Part shown: positions 26,171 to 36,102 of the stretch, in pieces | Layout: each line of letters opens with the position of its first letter | Position numbering within the stretch: position 1 is the stretch's first letter | Assembly: GCF_038592905.1 (NCBI RefSeq) | Contig: NZ_CP151943.1 | Location: 592,001 to 656,000, forward strand | Length of the DNA stretch: 64,000 bases | Source: Neobacillus sp. FSL H8-0543 | Lineage (GTDB): Bacteria > Bacillota > Bacilli > Bacillales > Cytobacillaceae | Direction: 5' to 3' | The notes under the pieces: generated by a model | The model's database searches: none | The model's input: the letters and a program-made list of their open reading frames with translations, nothing else | Told to the model about the DNA's origin: nothing | Translations under genes and position numbers: made by a program

Positions 26171-26635
26171 TTACAAATTTTCTTTCCACTTACGAGTAAA
26201 TAGACTTAATATCTGTTTTACTTGGCTTTCAATCATAGATATTTTTTGCGAATCCTGTAAATGCTCGAGTGGTAGTGACGGAAGCCAAATCAATGAACCA
26301 TCCAGATTTTCTTCTTGCATTTTCCATTCACTTTCGGAAGTAATGTAGAAAATATGTTTAAATTCACCTTTTTTTATGTTCGCCTCCCATTTCTTCAATT
26401 CTGTTAATTCATCATTTAAATTTTCATTTTTCAAATATGTAAATGGCGGAAACAATAATACCCTACCTGTAAATTGTCTTTCCAAGTAGTTTGTTAATAA
26501 CGAAATAAATTCTGCACTTGAGGCTGACTGTGTCATCTCATTTCCAAAAGATATGGAATATAGGGGTATAACCGCTGTATCTACATATTCCTTTGCACTT
26601 AGATATGTTTCAATTTCTTTAGCTAACCATTTCAT
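26171..26635 (-). CDS. ypiF: YpiF family protein (DUF2487)
   Basis: A 154-residue soluble protein starting MKWLAKEIETYLSAKEYVDTAVIPL, which matches the YpiF/DUF2487 family as I remember it. No catalytic motif is visible and the function is unknown. It lies between ypiB and qcrA as in B. subtilis. Confidence 0.85.
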   Translation of the reverse strand: MKWLAKEIETYLSAKEYVDTAVIPLYSISFGNEMTQSASSAEFISLLTNYLERQFTGRVLLFPPFTYLKNENLNDELTELKKWEANIKKGEFKHIFYITSESEWKMQEENLDGSLIWLPSLPLEHLQDSQKISMIESQVKQILSLFTRKWKENL

Positions 26636-26715
26636 TCATTACACCAATCCTTTGCAAATAGCTAATACAATCATATCATTTTCCTTGATAACAGCAAAAG
26701 AATAATTCATAAAAA

Positions 26716-26756
26716 AACAAAAACGGAAGCGCGCTTATTGCAGGCTTCCGTTTTTC
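26716..26756 (-). terminator. terminator of the ypiA-ypiB unit
   Basis: AAAACGGAAGC/GCTTCCGTTTTT hairpin followed on the minus strand by a T-rich tract. The ypiB stop codon lies within the loop. Confidence 0.8.
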
Positions 26757-27301
26757 TCTATCTGCACCAGGTGATTTAACTTTTCTGTCAATGCCCTAAA
26801 AGCTCTCTTGTCTTGCTTATCTAGCGCTTCGTCAATTAACTGAAGAAGCTTTTCCCGTTGAAAGCGTTCAATACTATTCTGTAAGAATTGTTCGGCTACA
26901 AGACCATCTTTTTCATTCACTTGAAGATGTTTTGGAACAAATGGATTTTCTTCTAATACAGCTGCATATTGATGTGCTTGATTGGAGGCATGAAAATTTA
27001 ATTGAATAAAGATATCCTCATCTCGATTAAGCCTAATATCATGAAAGGATTTTTCAGCATCCGTTGTCATCACATTTTCTTTATAAAAGCGAAACGGTAC
27101 CTTGTCGACACAGTGTGTTGACATAATCAGCCCTCGAGGACAATACTGTGCTTGCTCGACAAAATGAACATTTTCCATTAATTGATCGTGGCTCATTAAG
27201 TAGTTTAATATCCAAACACATTCTCTTCTTTTTAATTGATAGTGATTTAAAAACCAGCGAATAAAGTCCTTCTTCTCGTTGACAGATACAGGGGTTGCCA
27301 T
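26735..27301 (-). CDS. ypiB: YpiB family protein (UPF0302)
   Basis: A 188-residue soluble protein with the strongly conserved YpiB N-terminal half ([52 protein letters not shown]). No known activity. Clustered with the TPR protein ypiA 44 nt upstream. Its final codons overlap the terminator stem. Confidence 0.9.
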   Translation of the reverse strand: MATPVSVNEKKDFIRWFLNHYQLKRRECVWILNYLMSHDQLMENVHFVEQAQYCPRGLIMSTHCVDKVPFRFYKENVMTTDAEKSFHDIRLNRDEDIFIQLNFHASNQAHQYAAVLEENPFVPKHLQVNEKDGLVAEQFLQNSIERFQREKLLQLIDEALDKQDKRAFRALTEKLNHLVQIEKNGSLQ

Positions 27302-27345
27302 GAAAGTTTCCCTCCTCTGCAGAATTCAGCTTTTTATTAATTTCC

Positions 27346-28602
27346 TCAGCTTGTTAGACGCTCAACCAAATCCTGATACTCTCCATTTGTTGGATCACCT
27401 TTTAGCAGTTGTTTAAAGACTTCGGCAGCACGGTCGTTTTTTCCTTCTTCAATTAAAAAATATCCGTAATCATTTAGGAATACTTCGTTATCTTTAAAAA
27501 AAGTATATGCACTCTCGTATTTGTCTAATGCATATGAAAACTCGTCTAATTTATTATATGCAAGTGCTGCATCCCATAAGAGTTGTGGCTCTTCATCTTC
27601 AACATATTCCAGCTGTGAAATTAAATCAATGACATCCTCGTACCGCTCGTCATGGAAAAACAGCTTGTTTAAGGTGAGTGCTGCTTCCGTGAAACCAGGG
27701 TCCAATGCTAAGGACTCTCTAAAATACCTTTCTGCCTGATCTGTTTTTCCAAGTTTAATGGCTATTTTTCCGCCATAAAAAAACAATTCCTTATTAAACT
27801 CATCCTGCTTGATTCCTTCTTGAATTGATTTTAGGCTGTTTGCTAAATCTTCTTCCCGTTCATATGCTTTTGCAAGATGTAAATAAAGGGAATGGTATTC
27901 TGGATCAAGACCCCTCAATTCCTCGAACTTTTCTATTGCCGTTTGATTGTAACCTGCTTGCAGTGCTGTAAAGGCATAGCCAAACAGTGTATTAATCTCA
28001 AGTTTATTATCTAATGCCTTGTCGTAATGTTCTAGCGCTTCTTCAAAAACACCTGAAGCACTTAATAATTCTGCAATACGCTGGTGTAAACTTACTCCGG
28101 CAATTTCTTGATGTTCCTTTAGAACAATTTCATATGATTTTATTGCTTTTGAAACTTCACCTTGTTCACTGTAAAGTTCTCCGAGTGCAAAATCAATGAT
28201 GACTTCCTCAGGTAAAATTAGCTTTGCCCGGAGTAACTTTCTTTCGCATACCTCATAAAGCCCTTGAACTTGATATAAATCTGCTAATAACAATAAAGAT
28301 TGTCCAAAACTGGGGTCTTGTTCCGAGATTTTCTCTAATTCAAGAATTGCTTGTTCGTCATCGCCAGCCTCAACTAATATTTCTCCCAGCAAGACAAGGA
28401 GCTCTCCTTCTTCAGGATAAATTTCTAACAAGCTATTAACTAGTGATTTTGCTTCTGTTAAAAAACCAAACTCAAATAATTCTTCTGCAAGCATGAATTT
28501 TTCATCTGGCATACCATTAGTTAATACAACATTATATTCATCTATCGCTTCATTATGTTGGCCATTTTCCAACAGCGAAATAATTTTATTCACTCTATTC
28601 AT
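27346..28602 (-). CDS. ypiA: tetratricopeptide-repeat protein YpiA
   Basis: A roughly 418-residue acidic protein made almost entirely of about ten TPR units (for example LLLLADLYQVQGLYEVCERKL and ALAYNKLDEFSYALDKYESAY), suggesting a scaffold for protein contacts. No enzymatic domain. The ATG was chosen with AGAGGAAAG upstream; the longer frame adds seven residues without a site. Adjacent to ypiB as in B. subtilis. Confidence 0.88.
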   Translation of the reverse strand: MNRVNKIISLLENGQHNEAIDEYNVVLTNGMPDEKFMLAEELFEFGFLTEAKSLVNSLLEIYPEEGELLVLLGEILVEAGDDEQAILELEKISEQDPSFGQSLLLLADLYQVQGLYEVCERKLLRAKLILPEEVIIDFALGELYSEQGEVSKAIKSYEIVLKEHQEIAGVSLHQRIAELLSASGVFEEALEHYDKALDNKLEINTLFGYAFTALQAGYNQTAIEKFEELRGLDPEYHSLYLHLAKAYEREEDLANSLKSIQEGIKQDEFNKELFFYGGKIAIKLGKTDQAERYFRESLALDPGFTEAALTLNKLFFHDERYEDVIDLISQLEYVEDEEPQLLWDAALAYNKLDEFSYALDKYESAYTFFKDNEVFLNDYGYFLIEEGKNDRAAEVFKQLLKGDPTNGEYQDLVERLTS

Positions 28603-28633
28603 TGTATCTTTCCTCTCGTCCACTAAGAATCAT

Positions 28634-29533
28634 CTATAAAGAAAAAAAAGATGGGGTTCTTACTTTAACATATTCTCCATTTCCAGGCTTAAATAAAACC
28701 TCTTCTCCTGCTCGAATTACCTTACCCTTGTGTACTGTAATAACAAGTCTATCATTATGATAATGAAATAAGTTTACTTCATCAACATTCTTGATTTCCC
28801 TGCCCTTTAAATATAAATTATAACTTAACTCTGTTCCATGCATTAAGCTCGCTTTTTGTGGATATAAGCCGATTTTGTTTAATTGTGATATAGATAGGGG
28901 CTGGTTTTCTTCTACTTCCTCATAAACTGCGGGAATTTTTTCTTTTTCAATTATTACTTTCCATTTCGACATAACAGTCTTTGCTTCCTTCTTTTGATCA
29001 TTAGAAATTATTGGTATCAGCGGACTATTGTATGGAAATAGTGATTCCCTTATCCAACTCCAGGGAATCTCTTTCAATTCTTCAATATCACAGAATTCAA
29101 TAAAGATTACAGGAACTTTTTCTTTCTTACATTTTCTCATAAAAGAAGGTGTTACAAGTCTCGCAGGAATTTTCACACCAATAATAAAATCGATTGGACT
29201 GCCAATTAAAGCTGTTTTCACTTCCTTCAGTTTTTTATTTAATTCATGTTCGTAGGTAATCGTGGCATAAGTAAGTAATGTGGTACATCCCTTCATAATA
29301 AATTGATCAATGATGTATTTTTTGAGTTCTTTAAAGGAGGTATTTAATGGGATTGCGGAATCCAACTGGACAAATGTAGGTGTCATAATGAAGGCTTCTG
29401 TATTCATTTTTATTAATTTATATCGTTTGAACTGATCTTGTCTGGCAACAATATGATTTTCCTTAATCAGCAGTGAACATTTGGTTATCTGGCCGTTTTT
29501 AAGAATCGTGGCATTTTCAATAATATAGCCCAT
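28634..29533 (-). CDS. amidohydrolase-like protein lacking the N-terminal metal site
   Basis: A 299-residue soluble protein. The N-terminus resembles the small beta-sandwich of amidohydrolases (IIENATILKNGQITKCSLLIKENHIVARQDQ), and the C-terminus returns to the same kind of fold (VITVHKGKVIRAGEEVLFKPG). Where such enzymes have PGFIDxHxH, this one reads MTPTFVQLDSAIP, so the first metal-ligand pair is absent. A catalytic role is doubtful. A good ribosome site (AAGGGGAGC) supports the ATG. It lies between aroA and ypiA, where the remembered B. subtilis map has no such gene. Not recognised as a named family. Confidence 0.75.
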   Translation of the reverse strand: MGYIIENATILKNGQITKCSLLIKENHIVARQDQFKRYKLIKMNTEAFIMTPTFVQLDSAIPLNTSFKELKKYIIDQFIMKGCTTLLTYATITYEHELNKKLKEVKTALIGSPIDFIIGVKIPARLVTPSFMRKCKKEKVPVIFIEFCDIEELKEIPWSWIRESLFPYNSPLIPIISNDQKKEAKTVMSKWKVIIEKEKIPAVYEEVEENQPLSISQLNKIGLYPQKASLMHGTELSYNLYLKGREIKNVDEVNLFHYHNDRLVITVHKGKVIRAGEEVLFKPGNGEYVKVRTPSFFSL

Positions 29534-29610
29534 TTTGCTCCCCTTTCTCTGCTTTCTAGTCTTTAAGACAAGCTATGAGCTAACTATCTAAACTATGACA
29601 TCATATATAT

Positions 29611-29638
29611 AAAATAAAAAGCTGCACATTTGGCAGCT
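29611..29638 (-). terminator. terminator of the aro operon
   Basis: AGCTGC/GCAGCT stem and a TTTTTATTTTA tail on the minus strand, immediately after the aroA stop. Confidence 0.75.
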
Positions 29639-29639
29639 A

Positions 29640-30929
29640 TTATTTTTTAAGAATATTTAAATGGGTAAAGAAGTTTGGATAGGAAATGGAGATTGCTTCT
29701 GGATTCTCTAGTGTGACCTCGCCTTTACATATTTGAGCTGCTATTGCGAGCATCATTCCAATCCGATGGTCGCCATGGCTGGAAACCGTTCCTCCCGTAA
29801 GACTAGAACCTCCATAGATTATCATCCCATCGTCCGTAGCCTCTATCCTGGCACCTAGCTTCGTTAATTCTTGAACTACCGTATCAATTCGATTCGTCTC
29901 TTTAACCTTGAGCTCTTCTGCATTCTTTATGACAGTTTTTCCTTCTGCCTGAGTTGCCAGTAAAGCGATAATTGGAATTTCATCGATAAGCTTAGGAATC
30001 AAATCCCCTTCAATGACCGTCCCCTTAAGACGTGAGGCTTTAATTGTCATGTCGCCGATTGGTTCAAAAGAATCACCAGGCTGATGAGAAATCTCCAAAT
30101 CAGCTCCCATTTTGTTCATTACATCAATAATTCCATTTCTAGTTGGATTTATTCCAACATTCTTAAGGAGAATCTCACTACCTGGGACAATTGCACCTGC
30201 AACAAGAAAAAAAGCAGCCGATGAGATATCTCCAGGAACATGTATTTCCGTACCGATTAGCTTCTGATCACCTTTAACTCTAATAACACTATTATCCCTT
30301 TGTATTTCTCCGCCAAATTTACGAATCATTCTTTCTGTATGGTCACGCGTATCAGCTGGTTCAATAATTGTACTTTCCCCTTTTGCCTGGAGACCCGCTA
30401 GAATAAGCGCAGACTTCACCTGAGCACTTGCCACAGGGAGTTCATAGTTAATTGGAGTTAGACCACCTCCACGGATACTAAGCGGTGTAAAAGCACCATT
30501 ATTTCGACCATCAATACGTGCTCCCATCTGCCTTAAGGGCTCCGTTACCCTCGTCATCGGTCTTTTCCCGATTGAGCGATCACCAATTAATGAAGAATAA
30601 AATGGTCTGCCCGCCAAAATCCCTAATAATAAGCGAATGGTCGTTCCTGAATTACCAACATCCAATATTTCATCTGGTTCTGTCAATCCATCAAAACCAT
30701 TTCCGTAAATGGTTAGCAAATTTTCACTTTCCTCAATCACTACACCTAGTTTTCGGAAACAGGAGATTGTACTTAAACAATCATCACCAGGTAAAAAGTT
30801 CGTTACCTTGGTAACTCCTTTGGCAATTGAACCAAACATAACAGACCGGTGGGAAATTGATTTATCTCCTGGTATTTCCAGCACACCAGTTAACGCATTA
30901 AACGTTGGCTGTATTATTAATGACTCCAT
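29640..30929 (-). CDS. aroA: 3-phosphoshikimate 1-carboxyvinyltransferase (EPSP synthase)
   Basis: Sixth step of the shikimate pathway (called aroE in B. subtilis). The 429-residue protein has [34 protein letters not shown], the [15 protein letters not shown] segment, [12 protein letters not shown] and the [15 protein letters not shown] / KETNRID blocks. NSGTT in place of NAGTA marks the class II-like form of Gram-positives. Last gene of aroC-aroB-aroH-hisC-tyrA-aroA. Confidence 0.95.
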   Translation of the reverse strand: MESLIIQPTFNALTGVLEIPGDKSISHRSVMFGSIAKGVTKVTNFLPGDDCLSTISCFRKLGVVIEESENLLTIYGNGFDGLTEPDEILDVGNSGTTIRLLLGILAGRPFYSSLIGDRSIGKRPMTRVTEPLRQMGARIDGRNNGAFTPLSIRGGGLTPINYELPVASAQVKSALILAGLQAKGESTIIEPADTRDHTERMIRKFGGEIQRDNSVIRVKGDQKLIGTEIHVPGDISSAAFFLVAGAIVPGSEILLKNVGINPTRNGIIDVMNKMGADLEISHQPGDSFEPIGDMTIKASRLKGTVIEGDLIPKLIDEIPIIALLATQAEGKTVIKNAEELKVKETNRIDTVVQELTKLGARIEATDDGMIIYGGSSLTGGTVSSHGDHRIGMMLAIAAQICKGEVTLENPEAISISYPNFFTHLNILKK

Positions 30930-30958
30930 ATATAATCACCTTACCCAAAATCATTTTA

Positions 30959-32065
30959 TTAACCAGTAGATGTCGCAAAGCTGGATCGATTATGAATACA
31001 TCGTTCTGCCCTTTGACGATCCTCATCCGTTTGAAAACTAATAACTAAAACTCCGTATATTTCATCTTCACGAGTTTCTAAGATGCGAATATTTGTAATA
31101 CTAATATTTTCCTGTGCTAAATAACCCGTAATTTCTGAAATGACACCTGGATAATCCGGGACATCGACAAATAAATCATAAAATGCAGGAATGGCTCCTT
31201 TTTCTCTGACTGGCAAGCCATCGCGGAATTGCTTTGCCTGATGAAAATAATTTAATATTTCATTGCTGTTTTCTTGCTCCAACAATTCCTTTACCCCATT
31301 CATTTCTTCTTGCCACTTGTCTATTAGGTCAATTAATATCTCACGATTGTGCAAGAGAATATCTTTCCACATTTCTGGACTGCTTGAAGCAATCCTAGTA
31401 ATATCTCTAAATCCTCCTGCAGCCAAACGAGGTATTAAACTTTCTTTATCCGCTAATCTTTCTGTTTGGCGAACAATAGAAGCCGCAATGATATGCGGAA
31501 AGTGACTTACAATTCCGGTAAGATAATCATGGTTTTGCGGTGATACTGTTAAAAACTTAGCTTTTGTACCCCTAAGCCAGTCTTTTAACAAATCTACTTT
31601 CGAGTTATCGATGTATTCTTCAGGGGTTAACAAGTAAAAGGCATTCTCAAATAAGATTTCCTTTGCAGCAGATATACCACTTTTATGAGAACCCGCCATT
31701 GGATGCCCACCAATAAAAGTGAATCCTCTCTTTTCTAAACTGGCAGCATTGGCAACGATTTTTCTTTTAGTACTTCCGGTATCTGTAATCATTACATCTG
31801 GTTGTAATGGTAGTTCAGAAAGCAAATGAATGATTGTTTGTGTTTCAATGACAGGAGCCGCAATGATGATTAAATTTGCATTTACTGCCCCTTCACTTAT
31901 GTCGTCTGCCACTTCATCAATGATGCCAAGCATTTTTGCAAGTCTAGCTTGTTCACTATTTATATCATATCCCGTGACAGTTACGGCTGGATGCTCTTTC
32001 TTAATGCACAAGGCTAAAGAACCGCCAATTAACCCTAATCCTATGACAAATACACGGCCATTCAA
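30959..32065 (-). CDS. tyrA: prephenate dehydrogenase with C-terminal ACT domain
   Basis: Converts prephenate to 4-hydroxyphenylpyruvate for tyrosine. The 368-residue protein has the NAD-binding FVIGLGLIGGSLAL, TDTGSTK, GGHPMAGSHKSGI and PQNHDYLTGIVSHFPHI with the catalytic His. A C-terminal ACT domain (VDVPDYPGVISEITGYLAQENISITNIRI, about residues 300-360) follows, probably for tyrosine feedback. Between hisC and aroA. Confidence 0.95.
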   Translation of the reverse strand: MNGRVFVIGLGLIGGSLALCIKKEHPAVTVTGYDINSEQARLAKMLGIIDEVADDISEGAVNANLIIIAAPVIETQTIIHLLSELPLQPDVMITDTGSTKRKIVANAASLEKRGFTFIGGHPMAGSHKSGISAAKEILFENAFYLLTPEEYIDNSKVDLLKDWLRGTKAKFLTVSPQNHDYLTGIVSHFPHIIAASIVRQTERLADKESLIPRLAAGGFRDITRIASSSPEMWKDILLHNREILIDLIDKWQEEMNGVKELLEQENSNEILNYFHQAKQFRDGLPVREKGAIPAFYDLFVDVPDYPGVISEITGYLAQENISITNIRILETREDEIYGVLVISFQTDEDRQRAERCIHNRSSFATSTG

Positions 32066-32077
32066 AGCTGTTTCCCC

Positions 32078-33190
32078 CTATTTCCCAGTAAGCCCTTCAG
32101 TCTCCTTTTTTACTAGAAATTCATTTATTACTTTTAGCAAGCCTTCATTTTCTTCCTCCGTACCAACCGTAATTCGAACGGAAGTAGGAAATCCAAGCGC
32201 TTTTCCTGATCGGACTATATACCCTTTTTCTAGTAAAAATTGAAAAACCTTATCTCCATCTACCTTAAAATCAACAAGGATAAAATTAGTTTGAGTAGGA
32301 AAGTATTCTAAATTGTTTTGGTCACAAAAATCATATATTCGTGCTAGGTTTTCCCTGTTTTTTCTTTTACATTCCTCGATAAACCCCTGGTCTTCGATAG
32401 CAGCTAAAGCTACTGCTTGACCAAAAGAATTAACATTAAAAGGTTCCCTTGCAGGTTCTAGGGCCTTAATAATAGCCGGGTTTGCAACCCCATACCCAAC
32501 TCTTAATGATGCAAGTCCATATATTTTCGAAAAAGTTCTTAGAACAATTAAATTAGAATAATTTCGTGTTAAGTTAATTGATTGATAGTAATCCTCAGCC
32601 ACAACGTATTCATAATAGGCTTCATCGAGCACAATCAAGGTTTCTTGCGGGACCTTTTCTAAAAAAGAAACCAATTTACTCTCAGGTATATAAGTACCTG
32701 TAGGATTATTCGGACTGCACAGCCAAACGACATTTGTGTTTTCATCAATAGCAGCCAGCATTTGATCCAAATCATGCTCTCCATTTACTAACGGAACTTC
32801 TATAATTTCCGCTCCTTCAATAATCGCATTGTGTTTATATTGAGAGAAGGTTGGTATAGCCATCACCGTATTAGCTTCTGAATGAAGAAGTGCCCTGGAA
32901 ATCATTTGAATAATATTATCCGAGCCGTTTCCAAAAATTAGTTCTTCAGGCTCTACTCCCAGGAATGATGCTACCCCCTCTCTAAGATTTGTGGCATAAC
33001 CATCTGGATAGATTGCCATGCTTAAAGAAGCCGTTTGAAGTGCTGCATGAGCTTTGTCGGAACAGCCATAAGGGTTTTCATTTGAAGCAAGCTTAACGAT
33101 TTTATCAAGGTTATAGAGTTTCTTTACTGACTCTGTTGATTTTCCCGGCTGATAAGGAGTCAGTGTTAATAATTGCTTTTTCCATCTCAA
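32078..33190 (-). CDS. hisC: histidinol-phosphate / aromatic-amino-acid aminotransferase
   Basis: A PLP aminotransferase used for histidinol phosphate and, in Bacillus, also for Phe/Tyr synthesis, which fits its place between aroH and tyrA. Motifs: KLASNENPYG, FGNGSDNIIQMI, SPNNPTGTY, LDEAYYEYV, and the PLP lysine in RTFSKIYGLASLRVGYG. I favour a TTG start (MRWKKQLLTLTPYQPG) with GGGGTGG 5 nt upstream, aligning with B. subtilis MRIKEHLKQLKPYQPG. The ATG at 33214 (TAATG overlap with aroH) is the alternative. Confidence 0.92.
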   Translation of the reverse strand: MRWKKQLLTLTPYQPGKSTESVKKLYNLDKIVKLASNENPYGCSDKAHAALQTASLSMAIYPDGYATNLREGVASFLGVEPEELIFGNGSDNIIQMISRALLHSEANTVMAIPTFSQYKHNAIIEGAEIIEVPLVNGEHDLDQMLAAIDENTNVVWLCSPNNPTGTYIPESKLVSFLEKVPQETLIVLDEAYYEYVVAEDYYQSINLTRNYSNLIVLRTFSKIYGLASLRVGYGVANPAIIKALEPAREPFNVNSFGQAVALAAIEDQGFIEECKRKNRENLARIYDFCDQNNLEYFPTQTNFILVDFKVDGDKVFQFLLEKGYIVRSGKALGFPTSVRITVGTEEENEGLLKVINEFLVKKETEGLTGK

Positions 33191-33213
33191 ATTCTCCACC
33201 CCATCCAATAGCA

Positions 33214-33588
33214 TTATTTTTGCGCTTTTACATCTAGATCTGGTCTTAACACTTTAGCTTTATTTAAATATACATGTTTAATTTCCTGCTGTGTTTGTTC
33301 TGTATTTACATGAAGCATTACTCTAATACACATTTGTAAAGAATTATCCACAGGCATTTCCCTCATACACATTACCGGCACATAGGTCCATCCGGGAAAT
33401 TTCCTTAGTGCCCTGGCAGGGAAAGCAGCACTGATATCCTCTGTTGTTGAAATAAATACAGATGCAACAAGCTCTGGTTTAACTTCATTCACTTCGATTA
33501 ATTTTGCCAAAAGCTCTTCTGTTGCAGAAATGATTGTTTCTTCTGTATTTTGGCTGGCAGTAGTTGCCCCTCTCATCCCTCTAATCAT
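33214..33588 (-). CDS. aroH: chorismate mutase, AroH type
   Basis: Rearranges chorismate to prephenate. A 124-residue monofunctional trimer-type enzyme with the N-terminal RGMRGATTASQNTEE (active-site Arg), VPVMCMREM, CIRVMLHVNTE and a LRPDL end. In B. subtilis the trp genes follow aroH; here hisC follows directly, so the trp block is missing at this site. Confidence 0.95.
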   Translation of the reverse strand: MIRGMRGATTASQNTEETIISATEELLAKLIEVNEVKPELVASVFISTTEDISAAFPARALRKFPGWTYVPVMCMREMPVDNSLQMCIRVMLHVNTEQTQQEIKHVYLNKAKVLRPDLDVKAQK

Positions 33589-33603
33589 GAAAAGCCCCCC
33601 TTA

Positions 33604-34677
33604 TTATTTAAAGCTTTTAAGCTGCTCTAATAGTAATTCGTCGGAAAGCTCCTGAAGTACTGGTTTCCCCAATTGTTCAAGCAGTACAAATCGTATGGAC
33701 TCACCTACAGTTTTTTTATCTTGCTTCATTCTAGCTATTAATCGTTCATGCGATAAAGCAGAAGGGATCTTTGTATCATAACCAAGTTTTTCAATCCAGT
33801 CCGTAAACTCGATTAGATTAAAGGAAAGTCCGTTCAGCTCCTTACTTAATTTAAGCGCATAGAGCATTCCAATCATTACTGCTTCTCCATGAGTAAAGTT
33901 CCCATAGCCCATTTCAGATTCAATCGCATGGCCAAGCGTATGGCCAAAATTCAAATATGCTCGAATACCCGTTTCCTTTTCATCCCTTGAAACAAATTCG
34001 TTTTTTATTTTTATTCCTTTTGTAACTGATTTAAGTAATTGCTCTGGTGAGATGGTTTCTAGGCTATGTATATTGGTTCGCAACCAGCCGAAAAACACCG
34101 GATCATAAATAAGAGCATGTTTGATGACTTCCGCAAAGCCAGAGCGTACTTCTTGTGTTGATAATGTGCTTAAAAAATCGAGATCATAAAAAACAGCCAG
34201 GGGCTGATGAAAGGCACCTATCATATTTTTCCCCAAGGGGTGGTTTATGGCCACCTTCCCCCCAACGGCACTATCATGTGCCAAAATGGTTGTCGGCACT
34301 TGAATAAATGGAATACCCCTCATAAACGAAGCAGCAACATATCCGGATAAATCTCCTACCGCCCCTCCGCCAAATGCAAGAATTACAGATTTACGATCGA
34401 GTCGGTTTTCTAATGCAATTGTTAAAGCTTGATAAAATACATCGAATGTCTTAGCTTTTTCGCCACTGGGTGAAGTATATACAATTGGATTCCATGGCCC
34501 TATTAAAGGTAATAAAGAATCAAGATGAAGCTCTGCAACAGTTTCGTCGGTAATGATTAATATTCTTGTTAGGTCAGGAAAATGATTGGTTAAAAAAGTA
34601 CTAATCTCATTTTTCGCACCTTTTCCGACAGTCACATTGTAGTTTTTCGAGCCTGTTTGGATCGTAATGACTTCCAT
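33604..34677 (-). CDS. aroB: 3-dehydroquinate synthase
   Basis: Second shikimate-pathway enzyme, NAD- and metal-dependent. The 357-residue protein shows PSGEKAKT, AFGGGAVGDLSGYVAASFMRGIPFIQVPTTILAHDSAVGGK, the metal ligands Glu/His in GFAEVIKHALI and NFGHTLGHAIESEMGYGNFTHGEAV. The start ATG overlaps the aroC stop as TGATG; an in-frame TTG lies just before it. GAGGGAG is 5 nt upstream. Confidence 0.95.
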   Translation of the reverse strand: MEVITIQTGSKNYNVTVGKGAKNEISTFLTNHFPDLTRILIITDETVAELHLDSLLPLIGPWNPIVYTSPSGEKAKTFDVFYQALTIALENRLDRKSVILAFGGGAVGDLSGYVAASFMRGIPFIQVPTTILAHDSAVGGKVAINHPLGKNMIGAFHQPLAVFYDLDFLSTLSTQEVRSGFAEVIKHALIYDPVFFGWLRTNIHSLETISPEQLLKSVTKGIKIKNEFVSRDEKETGIRAYLNFGHTLGHAIESEMGYGNFTHGEAVMIGMLYALKLSKELNGLSFNLIEFTDWIEKLGYDTKIPSALSHERLIARMKQDKKTVGESIRFVLLEQLGKPVLQELSDELLLEQLKSFK

Positions 34678-35855
34678 CAAAACTCCCTCGCAAACTTACG
34701 CTGGCGTTCAATTTCCGCTGCAAAGGCATCAAACCGGTCACTATAAAATTGTTCTAATAGTGCATTTGCCAATTCCCATGCAACAACATGTTCAGCAACA
34801 ACCGCAGCAGCTGGAACTGCACAGCTATCTGAACGTTCTACACTTGCAGAAAAAGCTTCTTTTGAATCGATATCAACACTCATTAATGGTTTATATAGCG
34901 TTGGAATTGGTTTCATAACACCTCGGACAACGATAGGCATCCCCGATGTCATGCCGCCCTCCATGCCTCCGAGTCGATTGGTCTTTCTTGTATACCCTTC
35001 GTCCTCTGACCAGATGATTTCATCATGCACTTCACTTCCAGGTTTTCTGGCAGCCTCAAAGCCAATCCCGAACTCCACACCTTTAAAGGCGTTTATACTA
35101 ATAATCGCGGCAGCAAGCTTAGCATCTAACTTACGATCATATTGTACATAGCTCCCAACCCCTGCTGGCATACCTGATGCAATTACTTCCACCACTCCTC
35201 CAATGGAATCACCATTCTTCTTTGCATTATCAATTGCTTCCATCATTTTTTGTTCTACACTTGTATCAGCACACCGAACAGGAGAAAGTTCTGTCATCTC
35301 CTTCAAGTTTTCAATCGTTAAAGTTGGGTCAAGGTTTGCCTTAATTCCACCGATTTCAACAACATGTGAAACGATTGACACACCAACTAAGGATAAAAGT
35401 TTCTTTGCTACAGCTCCAGCCGCAACCCTTACAGTAGTCTCACGTGCAGATGAACGTTCAAGGACATTTCTCATATCGCGATGACCGTATTTTATCGCAC
35501 CATTTAAGTCAGCATGACCAGGACGGGGACGTGTAATCTTTCGTTTCACTTCATCCTCATGGCCTTCTTCTAATGGCTCAGGTCCCATAATTTTTGTCCA
35601 ATGCTTCCAATCGTTATTCTTAACAACCAACGCAACCGGTGAACCGAGTGTTTGTCCATGACGAACGCCTGAGAGAATTTCAACGGTATCTTTCTCAATT
35701 TGCATTCGTCTCCCGCGACCATATCCTTTTTGTCGCCTTTGTAATCCCTCATCTATATCGGAAGCTAATAAAGGCATTCCTGCAGGCAATCCTTCTAAGA
35801 TTGTTGTTAATTGTGGGCCATGTGATTCACCCGCTGTTAAGTATCTCATTCCCAT
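34677..35855 (-). CDS. aroC: chorismate synthase
   Basis: Last shikimate-pathway step, FMNH2-dependent (called aroF in B. subtilis). The roughly 392-residue protein has [11 protein letters not shown], the [12 protein letters not shown] loop, [31 protein letters not shown] and [29 protein letters not shown]. The start was set at the ATG (MGMRYLTAG) with GGGGG 8 nt upstream; the frame is open further 5' without support. First gene of the aro operon. cheR, which lies between ndk and this gene in B. subtilis, is absent. Confidence 0.95.
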   Translation of the reverse strand: MGMRYLTAGESHGPQLTTILEGLPAGMPLLASDIDEGLQRRQKGYGRGRRMQIEKDTVEILSGVRHGQTLGSPVALVVKNNDWKHWTKIMGPEPLEEGHEDEVKRKITRPRPGHADLNGAIKYGHRDMRNVLERSSARETTVRVAAGAVAKKLLSLVGVSIVSHVVEIGGIKANLDPTLTIENLKEMTELSPVRCADTSVEQKMMEAIDNAKKNGDSIGGVVEVIASGMPAGVGSYVQYDRKLDAKLAAAIISINAFKGVEFGIGFEAARKPGSEVHDEIIWSEDEGYTRKTNRLGGMEGGMTSGMPIVVRGVMKPIPTLYKPLMSVDIDSKEAFSASVERSDSCAVPAAAVVAEHVVAWELANALLEQFYSDRFDAFAAEIERQRKFAREF

Positions 35856-35886
35856 AACTCTTTCCCCCTTCAACTCATTAAAGGAT

Positions 35887-35915
35887 TTTATATCAATATA
35901 CCATATACCACCCAA
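35887..35915 (-). promoter_or_regulatory. candidate promoter of the aroC operon
   Basis: Minus-strand TTGGGT (35910-35915), 17-nt spacer, TATAAA (35887-35892), about 30 nt before the aroC start. The -35 is weak. Confidence 0.4.
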
Positions 35916-36057
35916 GAAACATAGAGCAACTATTCAGAAAATAGAAATGAAATTTAAAGAAATTATTTATATAATGATAATAACTGGTTATTCATTTGTA
36001 TACTAAATTAGCTAATAAATTTCAAGTTCTTTTGATTAAAAGTATGTATGCGTATAC

Positions 36058-36096
36058 AAAAAGGCACTTGTATTAAAATATACAAGTGCCTTTTTA
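36058..36096 (-). terminator. terminator of ndk
   Basis: GGCACTTGTAT/ATACAAGTGCC near-perfect stem, flanked by A and T runs, just past the ndk stop. Confidence 0.9.
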
Positions 36097-36102
36097 ATAT
36101 TA

